Assembly (NCBI GenBank): GCA_964404095.1
Contig: CAYOIN010000003.1
Location: 1-51,070, forward strand
Length of the DNA: 51,070 nt
Direction of reading: 5' to 3'
From: CAZLQR01 sp964404095
Lineage (GTDB): Bacteria > Patescibacteriota > Microgenomatia > UBA1406 > GWC2-37-13
Below, piece by piece: positions 15,509 through 23,405 of this stretch. A program made the translations under genes and the position numbers. The notes under the pieces are model-generated. The model did not search any database and was not told where the DNA came from. It worked only from the letters and a program-made list of their open reading frames with translations. The number at the start of each line of letters is the position of its first letter. Position 1 is the stretch's first letter.

Positions 15509-18500
15509 TTACTCTGATGAAAACCAGGTGTAGTACAACACAGGGATAAAAAAGAGCTTGAGCGCTCCTGAAAAAAGAAGTCCCGATATGATGGCGCCGC
15601 CTAAGCCTCTCCAAAATGGGTCAGCGATGGTGATTGGAACCAACCCTAATATCGTTGCGAGCGATGTAAGGAGCACCGGCTCGAGTCGATTTGCAGCAGC
15701 ATCAGCAATGGCGTCGCGCAGTTCAAGGCCATGTGCTCGATTTTCATTTATTTTTTCGATCACCACAATAACATGTGTCACAACGATACCGAACAACGCA
15801 AGGATACCAATCAAGGCGGCAAATGAGAGAGGTGTACGAGTGAGGGCAAAAATATACAGGACACCGGCGATAGATATCGGAATGATTAACATCGCCATCA
15901 GCGCCTGACGAAACGATCCGAACTCGATAACCATCGTGATAACAATTAATAAAAATGCCAACATCATTGCCTGCAAAATCGACTGGACTGACTTCTCATT
16001 CTCTTCATTCACTCCGCCGGTTGCCCATTCATATCCTTGGGGAAGCTTGAGCGAACGAGTATAAGCAAGAAGTTCAGTATTTTTTTCTGGTATGTTCACA
16101 CCCTGCTGAACGCCTGCCAAAACAGAGATCGTTCGCTTCTCATCTTCGCGTGTTATGATTGTAGGATTCGTCTCAAGCTTGAAGCTACCAAGAGATGCGA
16201 GCGGAACAGCTCCTCCCGATCGAAGTGGTACCTCGATTGAACCAAGATCACTCAACGGTTTTTGGTCGTAGACACTTGTTCTGAACGTGATATCTTTCTC
16301 CTCATCGCCGAAGAGCACCGTATCGAGAGTAAATCCGCTGGCATAGGTTCGTAACCATAACCCGAGCTCGCTTACCGATATCCCTGCGTCTGCAAGTCGC
16401 GCCTTATCTGGGGTAAAGACAACCTTGCTTGTTCCCTTCTTGATCGAGGTATCGACATTGATGATGCCTTGCTGTTTCCGAAGATACGCAACAACCTTGT
16501 CTGCATACTGATTCAGAACACCAAGATCATCACCCTTTAACTTAATTTGGATATCCGCCCCTGCTGGAGGTCCTCCGGTGAGCTCGATCACCGAAAACTT
16601 CCCTTTTGTATATCCAGAAAACTGGTCTCGCACGATCTGAGCTATATCTCCGGAGGTCAGGGTACGCTCATCTTTATCCGTAAAGTGAAGCGTGTACAGA
16701 ACTGCGTTTGCGAGTGATTCTCGATCGCCACCAGAAGAAACTGCAGACCCCACTTCGGTTACCATATAGTCGAGCTCCGGCGTGGATCGTAACCGTTCTG
16801 CGACTCGAATCGCTTCTACATGAAGGATCTCCGACCGTGTTCCCTGCGGTAACTCAAGGCTTGCATAGGCAAGCTGTGCATCATCTTTCGGGAAGAACTC
16901 ATTTTTTACAAATCCGAGTGGAACAAGAGCGTATGCAACAAGCGCAAAGGCAGTGATCGCAATAAGGGTTCTCTTTCGCGCCCGGGAAGAATCAAGAATC
17001 TTCTCGATCGCCGTACGGTAGGTAGATATCAACGACTCAATATTGATGATGCCATGGTCTGCAATATGACGAACTCCACGATCAAATCGTTTCATGTGAT
17101 CATTCATGGCAATGGTTTTCTGATATTTCTGCACCAGTTCTTTGCGTATTCGCAGGGATACGAGCAGCGCAAGAACAGCAACAAGCACTACAATGAACTT
17201 CACATTATTTTGTGGCAGGAAAAAGAGTAGCGCACCCATAAATCCTATGAGCCCGAGCACCTTCAAGAGCTTCGTAACCCTCGGTGCAAACTGAGGTTTG
17301 AGAAACACAATCATCAACGGTATGGTAATGAGCACCGCAATCGTTGTAGACGATAACATGGTAACGGTCACAACAATTGGGATTGATTTAATGAACTCGC
17401 CAATAATACCGGTGGCTAATAAAAGTGGTACAAATGCCCAGATCGTGGTGATGGTCGTCGACCAGAGTGGCACAATAAAATCGCGCCATACCATCAAACC
17501 TGTTTGATACGGCGTGAACTTCCCGATCTTATAGTATCTCGTCATTGCCGCTACCGAGACGATCGTGTCGTCAATCAACAGTCCAAGCGACAATAGAAAT
17601 GAGAACATTGTCAGGAAGTTTAGCGTTAAGCCAAACGCATGTATGATCGCAAATGATGCTAAAAAGGTCAGTGGAACGGTAATGGTAGAGATGATCGCCT
17701 GTCGTATTCCCAAGAATAAAAGAAGTAACATAAACACAAGGAGGATGGTAGTTTTAAACTCATCAAATAAATCTTGGAACTGCTTCGTGATTTCACTGGC
17801 GGTATTGAGAATGGTGTAGATACTAAATCGACCATGATACTGTTGTACTGCCTTCATCACAACCGGTTCGGTCATCTGAAATGCTTTATCGATATTGGCA
17901 TTTTTCTTTTTGAATACGAAGAACTGGACGGTCCGCTTTGAAGCCTGCTTCTGCGTGCTCAGATATGTGGAGAACTGTCCCGTCTTCGACCGTGTTGATA
18001 CCGTCGCTACGTCGCCAAGCTTCACGCTCGCCCCCTCGATATCAAGTCTGAGATTACGGATGTCATCGACGGTTTTTATATCTTGATTGATCGTCAGAGA
18101 GAAGCTCGAGCGATCAGACGTAACCGTGCCGGCCGGAAATGATTTGGCTGCTGACTGTACGATCTGTGAGATAGCCACTGGATTCAGGTTGAACTCCCGA
18201 GCCTTCTTGAGATCAACAGAAACCTCGATCACCTGTTCGTCAAGACCACTCGTCTGCACACGATCGACCTGTGATACATCCTCGATCTTCTTCTGTAACT
18301 CGTCGGCAAATCGCATCAGAGACGCTTCGTCCGATTGCGTGGTGATCGCAAAGGTCCAAAACGGCTGATCTTCAAAATCAACCGATCGAACCTGTGGGGT
18401 TGTCGAGTCGTCTGGGAGACCGGACACCGTATCCACAATGGTCTGAACATCGGCAACCGCTTCATCCACCGGAACTGATGAAAGAAACTGCAACGCAATC

Positions 18501-18826
18501 GATGAACTGCTATCGCGAGAAGTTGAGCTCATTGTATCGAGCCCATCTACACTCGCAAGTTTTCGCTCAAGCGGTATCGTTACTAACTGTTCGATGTCGT
18601 CAGGACCAGCCCCAGGTAAAGCGGTGTTCACAACAACGATCGGTATCTTTATCTCAGGATTAAGACGTCGAGGAATAGCGAGGAGTGCAGCCACACCAAC
18701 GACAATGATGGTGAGAATCAACAAGATTGGAAGACGAATGCTTTTAAGATATGCTGCTTGGAGAGACTGGTAGAGTTTTGCATCAAAGACGAGACTTGAG
18801 AGATAAGAGGAGCGTTTCTTTGCCAT
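15509..18826 (-). CDS. RND-family transporter (AcrB/HAE1-like)
   Basis: A 1105-aa inner-membrane pump driven by proton flow. It has the duplicated RND layout: helix 1 (about 33-50), a large extracytoplasmic loop beginning AIPRRLNPEIKIP and VVNTALPGAGPDDIEQ, helices 2-6 from about 340, then a second repeat with helix 7 near 620. The helix-4 proton-relay Asp pair is kept (LLIDDTIVSVA). In helix 10 the usual Lys region reads IVVTHVIVVIE, so the Lys seen in AcrB is missing. It follows its adaptor gene by 8 bases, so the two form one operon. The substrate is unknown: drug export or lipid/envelope transport are both open. Confidence 0.92.
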   Translation of the reverse strand: MAKKRSSYLSSLVFDAKLYQSLQAAYLKSIRLPILLILTIIVVGVAALLAIPRRLNPEIKIPIVVVNTALPGAGPDDIEQLVTIPLERKLASVDGLDTMSSTSRDSSSSIALQFLSSVPVDEAVADVQTIVDTVSGLPDDSTTPQVRSVDFEDQPFWTFAITTQSDEASLMRFADELQKKIEDVSQVDRVQTSGLDEQVIEVSVDLKKAREFNLNPVAISQIVQSAAKSFPAGTVTSDRSSFSLTINQDIKTVDDIRNLRLDIEGASVKLGDVATVSTRSKTGQFSTYLSTQKQASKRTVQFFVFKKKNANIDKAFQMTEPVVMKAVQQYHGRFSIYTILNTASEITKQFQDLFDEFKTTILLVFMLLLLFLGIRQAIISTITVPLTFLASFAIIHAFGLTLNFLTMFSFLLSLGLLIDDTIVSVAAMTRYYKIGKFTPYQTGLMVWRDFIVPLWSTTITTIWAFVPLLLATGIIGEFIKSIPIVVTVTMLSSTTIAVLITIPLMIVFLKPQFAPRVTKLLKVLGLIGFMGALLFFLPQNNVKFIVVLVAVLALLVSLRIRKELVQKYQKTIAMNDHMKRFDRGVRHIADHGIINIESLISTYRTAIEKILDSSRARKRTLIAITAFALVAYALVPLGFVKNEFFPKDDAQLAYASLELPQGTRSEILHVEAIRVAERLRSTPELDYMVTEVGSAVSSGGDRESLANAVLYTLHFTDKDERTLTSGDIAQIVRDQFSGYTKGKFSVIELTGGPPAGADIQIKLKGDDLGVLNQYADKVVAYLRKQQGIINVDTSIKKGTSKVVFTPDKARLADAGISVSELGLWLRTYASGFTLDTVLFGDEEKDITFRTSVYDQKPLSDLGSIEVPLRSGGAVPLASLGSFKLETNPTIITREDEKRTISVLAGVQQGVNIPEKNTELLAYTRSLKLPQGYEWATGGVNEENEKSVQSILQAMMLAFLLIVITMVIEFGSFRQALMAMLIIPISIAGVLYIFALTRTPLSFAALIGILALFGIVVTHVIVVIEKINENRAHGLELRDAIADAAANRLEPVLLTSLATILGLVPITIADPFWRGLGGAIISGLLFSGALKLFFIPVLYYTWFSSE

Positions 18827-18834
18827 AGTGTAGA

Positions 18835-20061
18835 TTAATTTTTGATCTGAACTCGATCTCCTGCGATAACATTTCGATCGATGATAACTCTGTCACCATC
18901 CTTCAGCCCACCGAGGACCTCCACATAGCTGCCGAATACATCGCCAAGTTTAACCGACCGCGATACCACCTGATTCTGCTCAACTACAAACAGATAATTG
19001 TCTTCTTTCGTTTGATAGACTGCATCCACCGGAACGTACGGTGCGAGTGCTGAGGCATCTGAGTTACCCAGCGGTATCTCTATCTGAATAAATCCATCCT
19101 CTGTGACCTGCGAACGGTAGTCTTCCGGGATATCATAGTAGACAGCGTACAAAAGCCCTTCCACTGCATCCTGAGAAACATGAAATGGATAGAGTGCAAT
19201 TTTTTCAGCTCCCACCATGACAATGCTTGGCTGTGTGAGCGATACTTTTTTCGCTACATCTGCAGAAACGTATGCAACTGCCGTTACCGGATCAGCCTTG
19301 ACATCTTCACTGATGCTCATCAGTACGGTACCAGGGTTAACCATCTGACCTACCTTCACATACACCCGATCAACCACGCCGGTAAATGGCGCTGAAGGAT
19401 ACATCGATGCCTCTGCAACCTGTGCAATCTGCAACTGAATGTTCGAGATCTCACGATTGAGGTCCAACGATCTATCTTGAATATCAAGCTGCCGATCTGT
19501 TGTGTTCTTCTGCACTTTTGAAAAATCAGTTTCGCCTTGCTGTTTATTGAGTTCATTGGCGAGGTCGTGTTGCTTTTGGATGAGCTCCTTTTGTTGCACG
19601 AATACGTCTTCTACATTGTTTCTCTGTACCTGGGCGAGCTTTCGCTGAAGTGCCGCTATGTTGCCACCCTGATAGTTTGAGGATAGAGCAACAAGTGTTT
19701 GACCACGATAAATCCGTGAACCCTCGGTTACATACAGTGATTGCACAACGCCTCCGGTAAGCGATGTTATCGTAATGACACCTGACTTACGAATGCGTGC
19801 CTGGACCGTAAGTTTTGGTGAGGTTCCAATCTGGTAAATAGTCACCGCCTTTTCACTCGATTGCACCTCTACAGAACGCTGCTTCTGAACTCCGAGAACA
19901 TTACTCAGGATGATAAGAAAGAGGAGCGCTCCCAGGGCAATAAAAAAACTGAGAAATGGTCTTTTATCAATGCGGGCACCGATGGTCTTGAATAACCGCT
20001 TTCCCATCGATTTTCCGGTACGATTAATGGAAGAGATCTGCTTGGATATACGCCTGTACAT
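18835..20061 (-). CDS. RND periplasmic-adaptor-type membrane fusion protein
   Basis: A 408-aa HlyD/AcrA-like adaptor. A basic cytoplasmic head is followed by one membrane helix (about 36-55), the first half of a lipoyl-like barrel (GGVVQSLYVTEGSRIYRGQ), a coiled coil of roughly 75 residues (about 128-205), the second barrel half (APFTGVVDRVYVKVGQMV) and beta domains to the end. It is anchored by a helix rather than a lipobox. It is the promoter-proximal partner of the RND pump. No TolC-like outer-membrane gene is seen, which fits a one-membrane cell; here the adaptor probably works at the wall side. Confidence 0.9.
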   Translation of the reverse strand: MYRRISKQISSINRTGKSMGKRLFKTIGARIDKRPFLSFFIALGALLFLIILSNVLGVQKQRSVEVQSSEKAVTIYQIGTSPKLTVQARIRKSGVITITSLTGGVVQSLYVTEGSRIYRGQTLVALSSNYQGGNIAALQRKLAQVQRNNVEDVFVQQKELIQKQHDLANELNKQQGETDFSKVQKNTTDRQLDIQDRSLDLNREISNIQLQIAQVAEASMYPSAPFTGVVDRVYVKVGQMVNPGTVLMSISEDVKADPVTAVAYVSADVAKKVSLTQPSIVMVGAEKIALYPFHVSQDAVEGLLYAVYYDIPEDYRSQVTEDGFIQIEIPLGNSDASALAPYVPVDAVYQTKEDNYLFVVEQNQVVSRSVKLGDVFGSYVEVLGGLKDGDRVIIDRNVIAGDRVQIKN

Positions 20062-20070
20062 GAGAGTGGA

Positions 20071-20076
20071 AGTATA
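20071..20076 (-). promoter_or_regulatory. -10 element of the RND operon
   Basis: TATACT on the minus strand, 9 bases before the ATG at 20061, giving a leader of only about three bases. Confidence 0.55.
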
Positions 20077-20110
20077 CCAAATTTGGAGCCTTGTTTCAAC
20101 CTAACCTGTA

Positions 20111-20716
20111 CTATTGCTCAAGGCATTTCCAGAGGGTTCGGGATGCAAAAGTGCGATACGGACTCCACTTGCTTATGATAGCGGCGATCTGCTTTTGCGT
20201 CGGTTCTTTTTTCATTCCATAAACCTTCATGAGCCCTTTTTTGAGCCCAAGATCCCCATAGGAAAATATATCCTCTCGCTCAAGCGCAAACATGAGAAAC
20301 ATCTCTGCCGACCACGGGCCGATTCCCTTAATCTGAATGAGCGTCATTTTCACCTCTTCATCCGAACGGTTCTGCAGGTGGGTGAGATCTACAACGCCTG
20401 AATCGACTTTGCGAGCAAGATCCTTGAGACTCCGAACCTTTGCCCATGAACAACCACTTTCTCTGATCTGTTCGTCCGGTAGCTCGAGAAGCTTTTTTGC
20501 AGTGATGTGAGAGTTGTCAAACAGCTTTTGAAATCTCGCGAAGATGGTTGCTGCCGCCTTCCCTGATAGTTGTTGTGAAATAATCGTATCGCAGAGATCG
20601 GAAAAGAGCTCTTGTGCAGACTTCTTTTTTTTCTTCGGAGCGTATGTAACAAGGTGGAGGTATTGAGCGAGGATCGGGTCAACCTGAGTGAGGTGCTGAA
20701 TCGCCTGTTTGCTCAT
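20111..20716 (-). CDS. DNA-3-methyladenine glycosylase II-like (HhH-GPD)
   Basis: Base-excision repair glycosylase, 201 aa, of the AlkA/MAG type. The helix-hairpin-helix lies near 126-142 (LIQIKGIGPWSAEM), and the catalytic Asp is D155 in IFSYGDLGLKKG, as in AlkA-like enzymes. QQLSGKAAATIFARF near 49-63 is the conserved substrate-pocket helix. There is no C-x6-C-x2-C-x5-C cluster, so it is not an endonuclease III. The ATG at 20716 overlaps the upstream stop by ATGA and is preferred to the GTG at 20722. It is probably coupled to the zinc-ribbon gene. Confidence 0.9.
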   Translation of the reverse strand: MSKQAIQHLTQVDPILAQYLHLVTYAPKKKKKSAQELFSDLCDTIISQQLSGKAAATIFARFQKLFDNSHITAKKLLELPDEQIRESGCSWAKVRSLKDLARKVDSGVVDLTHLQNRSDEEVKMTLIQIKGIGPWSAEMFLMFALEREDIFSYGDLGLKKGLMKVYGMKKEPTQKQIAAIISKWSPYRTFASRTLWKCLEQ

Positions 20717-21033
20717 AACCACTGGACGTAGTCGCAGCCTTCAGACGACTTGGTTTCACGATTCCAACGATTTGTTGAACACTTTTTAAGCTTCTTTCCC
20801 GCTGCGCTTGTATACAAGACGAGCTTCGAGCCACACTTCGGACATGCCTCATCGGTTTCCTCGGTTGATCCCTTCTGCCATTCTACATAGTCACATCCCG
20901 TCGAAGATCGAGTTTCCGGGTTCCACACATTGGTTGAACATCGTTTGAGTTTCTTCCCGGCTCTCGTTGTCGCCATCACAAGCGGACTACCACATTTTGG
21001 ACACTTTTCATCGATTGTATTTTGATCTTCCAT
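20713..21033 (-). CDS. Tandem topoisomerase-type zinc-ribbon protein, 106 aa
   Basis: Two near-identical C4 zinc ribbons of the kind found at the C-terminus of topoisomerase I. Repeat 1 has C11, C14, C32, C47; repeat 2 has C64, C67, C85, C100. Each reads CPKCGS, GKKLK, CSTN-x-WN-x-ET, then GCDYV-x-W. No other domain is present, so it is a free-standing nucleic-acid-binding module; the target is unknown. ATGA coupling to the glycosylase gene suggests a DNA-repair link. The start at 21033 (MEDQN) is chosen because the TTG start of the longer frame at 21069 is itself the -35 region. Confidence 0.85.
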   Translation of the reverse strand: MEDQNTIDEKCPKCGSPLVMATTRAGKKLKRCSTNVWNPETRSSTGCDYVEWQKGSTEETDEACPKCGSKLVLYTSAAGKKLKKCSTNRWNRETKSSEGCDYVQWL

Positions 21034-21041
21034 ATCAGTCA

Positions 21042-21069
21042 ATAGTACCAACTTCGGACAAAAAGTCAA
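21042..21069 (-). promoter_or_regulatory. Promoter of the zinc-ribbon and glycosylase pair
   Basis: TTGACT (21064-21069), 16-base spacer, TACTAT (21042-21047), 8 bases to ATG 21033. The -35 overlaps the stop codon of the upstream MshC/CysS-like gene. Confidence 0.6.
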
Positions 21070-22202
21070 TTCTCTAGTGTAAATCCCAAGAGGATGAGCG
21101 CTGACTTGAGCGTTTCTCCAGCGCAGTCTGAGATGAGATATCGCAGAACTTCCGGTGTATTCAGATCATCGTCGAGCCATCGCTCGATAACCTGTAGATC
21201 GCCTTTTGCTGGCTCCTGTAGTCGTGCTCGAATCTGTGAATATACCGGTACAAGATCCTTTAGCTCAGACTCTTCAAACTCCCATGGATGACGGTAGTGA
21301 TGTGAAAGGAGCAACCAACGAATTACATGAGCATCGTACCGCTCGAGGAGATCTTGAACGAGTACAAGATTCCCAAGAGACTTTGACATTTTTTCTCCCT
21401 CGAACATTACCATGCCGATATGCATCCATGTTTGAACGAATGGATCTATTCCAGTGGCACACTCTGTCTGCGCTCTCTCGCTCTCATGGTGTGGATACAA
21501 CAGATCTCTCCCGCCACCGTGGATATCGATTCTGTCTCCGAGATACTTCTTCGACATCGCGGTACACTCAATGTGCCAACCTGGTCTCCCATTCCCCCAC
21601 GGTGAAGCCCAGTTCGGCTCCTCATCTGCGTGAATCCAGAGAACAAAGTCGAGGGGATTTCGCTTATTGGGATCGTCAGGATCGTTCCCTCGCTCACGTG
21701 AGATCATCGACATCTGCGCTTCAGAGTATCGAGATAACTCACCATAAGAACTGAATGTTGAGATATCGAAATAGACGTTGCCGTTTTTTTCATATGCGTG
21801 GCCTGACTGTATCAAGCTCTGATTGATTGCGATAATCTCATCAATGACCGATGTTGCGAGTACATAGTGTGTCGTCGGAAGTACGTTGAGGGCACTCATT
21901 TGCGTATGAAAGTGGTCGATCCATCGTCGAGCGATTTCTTGCCAGGTCGTTCCTTCATCACGCGCCTGCTTGATCACATCATCACCATCATTGATATCGG
22001 TCGCGTTTTGTACATAGGTTACTGCGTAGCCCTTATGCTTGAGGAATCTGAAGAGCACATCAAATGCTACATAGTTAAATGCGTGCCCAAGATGCGTCGC
22101 GTTGTTTGGAGTGATACCACACACGTATATTGAGACCTTTGAAGGATTGAGAGGCTTAAATTCACGCTTCTCACGGGAAAAAGAATCGTATAATTGGAGC
22201 AT
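21066..22202 (-). CDS. MshC/CysS-family cysteine ligase
   Basis: A 378-aa class I ligase that activates cysteine as the adenylate. The zinc ligands C28, C213, H238 and E240-region, HLGH at 37-40 and KMSKS at 271-275 are all present. The sequence is closer to mycothiol ligase MshC than to ordinary CysRS: YVCGITP-x2-ATHLGHA replaces the usual CGPTVYDxxHIGNAR, and it shares LNVLPTT-HYV-AT, ERGNDP-x2-PNKR, GRPGWHIEC, IDIHGGGRDL and KMSKSLGNLVLV in order. The length (MshC about 410, CysRS about 460-500) and missing CysRS anticodon-binding tail agree. It could still be a short tRNA synthetase; an LmbE-like gene lies divergent 18 bases away. Confidence 0.8.
   Translation of the reverse strand: MLQLYDSFSREKREFKPLNPSKVSIYVCGITPNNATHLGHAFNYVAFDVLFRFLKHKGYAVTYVQNATDINDGDDVIKQARDEGTTWQEIARRWIDHFHTQMSALNVLPTTHYVLATSVIDEIIAINQSLIQSGHAYEKNGNVYFDISTFSSYGELSRYSEAQMSMISRERGNDPDDPNKRNPLDFVLWIHADEEPNWASPWGNGRPGWHIECTAMSKKYLGDRIDIHGGGRDLLYPHHESERAQTECATGIDPFVQTWMHIGMVMFEGEKMSKSLGNLVLVQDLLERYDAHVIRWLLLSHHYRHPWEFEESELKDLVPVYSQIRARLQEPAKGDLQVIERWLDDDLNTPEVLRYLISDCAGETLKSALILLGFTLEN
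22190..22195 (+). promoter_or_regulatory. Possible -10 element of the LmbE-like gene
   Basis: TATAAT, 25 bases before ATG 22221 and inside the start of the divergent gene. It would give a short leader with an AGGA near 22203. The alternative TATACG next to the ATG is too close to act alone. Confidence 0.35.
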
Positions 22203-22210
22203 AGGAATTA

Positions 22211-22216
22211 ATTATA
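22211..22216 (-). promoter_or_regulatory. -10 element of the MshC/CysS-like gene
   Basis: TATAAT on the minus strand, 8 bases before the ATG at 22202, in the 18-base gap between two divergent start codons. Confidence 0.6.
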
Positions 22217-22220
22217 CGAT

Positions 22221-22880
22221 ATGAAACGAGTCCTTTGTATTTTCGCTCACCCCGATGATGAAGCCTTCGGGCCATCGGGTACGATACACCTTCTCACCAA
22301 AACTCATGAGGTCTATCTCATCTGTGTGACGAATGGGGATGCGGGGATCAACTCCCACAAGACCTCGAAGCTCCCCTTGGGAAAAATTCGTCAGCGAGAA
22401 CTGAGAGCAGCTTCAAAATTTCTTGGCACCAAACGAGTATACTTCCTCAACTATGCAGACGGCTCACTCAACAATCTTCAGTACCATGAGATTGCGCACA
22501 GCATTCAACGCATCGTAAATCGTCTGAAACCGGAAACAATTCTCACATTCGAACATCATGGCGTTTCAGGTCATCTCGATCACGTCGCAGTTTCAATGAT
22601 CTCAAGCTATGTGTATGAACATTCATCTTGTGTGAAGAAGATTATGTATCACTGCCTCAGCAAAGATCAAACCGATAAAATGGGTCCATACTTTGTATTT
22701 CGCCCAGATGGATACGCTCATGACCAGATTAACCACACCGTTGATATAAGTTCTGTTCGCGACATCAAAACCGCTGCGATGCTGTTGCACAAATCTCAAT
22801 TGCATGACTCGCAGAGAATTTTAAAGCTATTTGGTTCATTTCATAAAGAGTACTTTATTGTTAAAAACAAACGATCGTGA
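22221..22880 (+). CDS. LmbE/PIG-L family deacetylase (MshB/BshB-like)
   Basis: A 219-aa zinc-dependent N-acetylglucosamine deacetylase fold. AHPDDE at 9-14 gives the metal-binding His, catalytic Asp and Asp/Glu; H118 and H121 in GVSGHLDHVAVS complete the site. VTNGDAGIN near 36-44 and RQRELRAASKFLG near 57-69 are family landmarks. Members deacetylate GlcNAc-inositol (MshB, mycothiol), GlcNAc-malate (BshB, bacillithiol) or GlcNAc lipids. The divergent neighbour is MshC-like, the enzyme that acts directly after MshB in mycothiol synthesis. The substrate is not determinable from sequence. Confidence 0.9.
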   Translation: MKRVLCIFAHPDDEAFGPSGTIHLLTKTHEVYLICVTNGDAGINSHKTSKLPLGKIRQRELRAASKFLGTKRVYFLNYADGSLNNLQYHEIAHSIQRIVNRLKPETILTFEHHGVSGHLDHVAVSMISSYVYEHSSCVKKIMYHCLSKDQTDKMGPYFVFRPDGYAHDQINHTVDISSVRDIKTAAMLLHKSQLHDSQRILKLFGSFHKEYFIVKNKRS

Positions 22881-22886
22881 TACGAT
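22881..22886 (+). promoter_or_regulatory. -10 element of the 164-aa gene
   Basis: TACGAT, overlapping the TGA of the LmbE-like gene by one base and exactly 6 bases before ATG 22893. Confidence 0.5.
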
Positions 22887-22892
22887 TGCTGT

Positions 22893-23387
22893 ATGCCAAA
22901 GGAAGGTAACACCGTGCAAGGAGTCCTCGAAGGTCTTGAACCAGCACAGCCTACCCGAATAGGCGAGGATACAGCCCAGTTTGCCCAAGGTCAGGTTGGT
23001 CAGAAGGATCGTTGGCGTCCTGTACGAAAAACCGAGGATCCGCTCACCCGAACCGCAACCGAAGTTCAGGAGCCACCGGAGCGATCTCAGATTGGTCCGG
23101 CCACCCACACGGTTCCTAAAGGACGCGAGGTGTGGTGTTTTGACGGAGATCCTGGAAGAGCTCCCTTCGCGACATTTACGACAGATACTCTGCCACTTAC
23201 CGAAACCGGGCGGAGACGTAAGACGGGACTAAGAGACGGAGGAACAAAGGAATTTCAGGCGCCTGGTGCATTCGAAACGTACCGCGATGGGAAGACATAC
23301 GATCATCTCCCTGGAACAGTTGTTGCGACGCCACATGCCAAACGACGGAGAGTTGCTCCCGCTCAATCCACACCTCCTCGAGCCTAA
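22893..23387 (+). CDS. Hypothetical protein, 164 aa, low-complexity
   Basis: Unrecognised. It is rich in Arg, Pro, Thr, Gly and Glu, has almost no hydrophobic core and looks largely disordered. The only aromatic cluster is REVWCFDG-DPGRAPFATF near 78-95. The C-terminus is basic (HAKRRRVAP). Six-base spacing from TACGAT to the ATG and an uninterrupted frame filling the gap between two real genes support expression. A nucleic-acid-binding or linker role would be a guess. Confidence 0.5.
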   Translation: MPKEGNTVQGVLEGLEPAQPTRIGEDTAQFAQGQVGQKDRWRPVRKTEDPLTRTATEVQEPPERSQIGPATHTVPKGREVWCFDGDPGRAPFATFTTDTLPLTETGRRRKTGLRDGGTKEFQAPGAFETYRDGKTYDHLPGTVVATPHAKRRRVAPAQSTPPRA

Positions 23388-23393
23388 GTTTGT

Positions 23394-23399
23394 TATCAT
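23394..23399 (+). promoter_or_regulatory. -10 element of argS
   Basis: TATCAT, exactly 6 bases before the ATG at 23406; no Shine-Dalgarno site in between. Confidence 0.6.
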
Positions 23400-23405
23400 A
23401 TCTAC

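Noticed and set aside
21206..21754. Plus-strand frame of 182 codons opposite the MshC/CysS-like gene
   Set aside because: Antisense shadow; the minus-strand frame carries all catalytic motifs of the ligase family.
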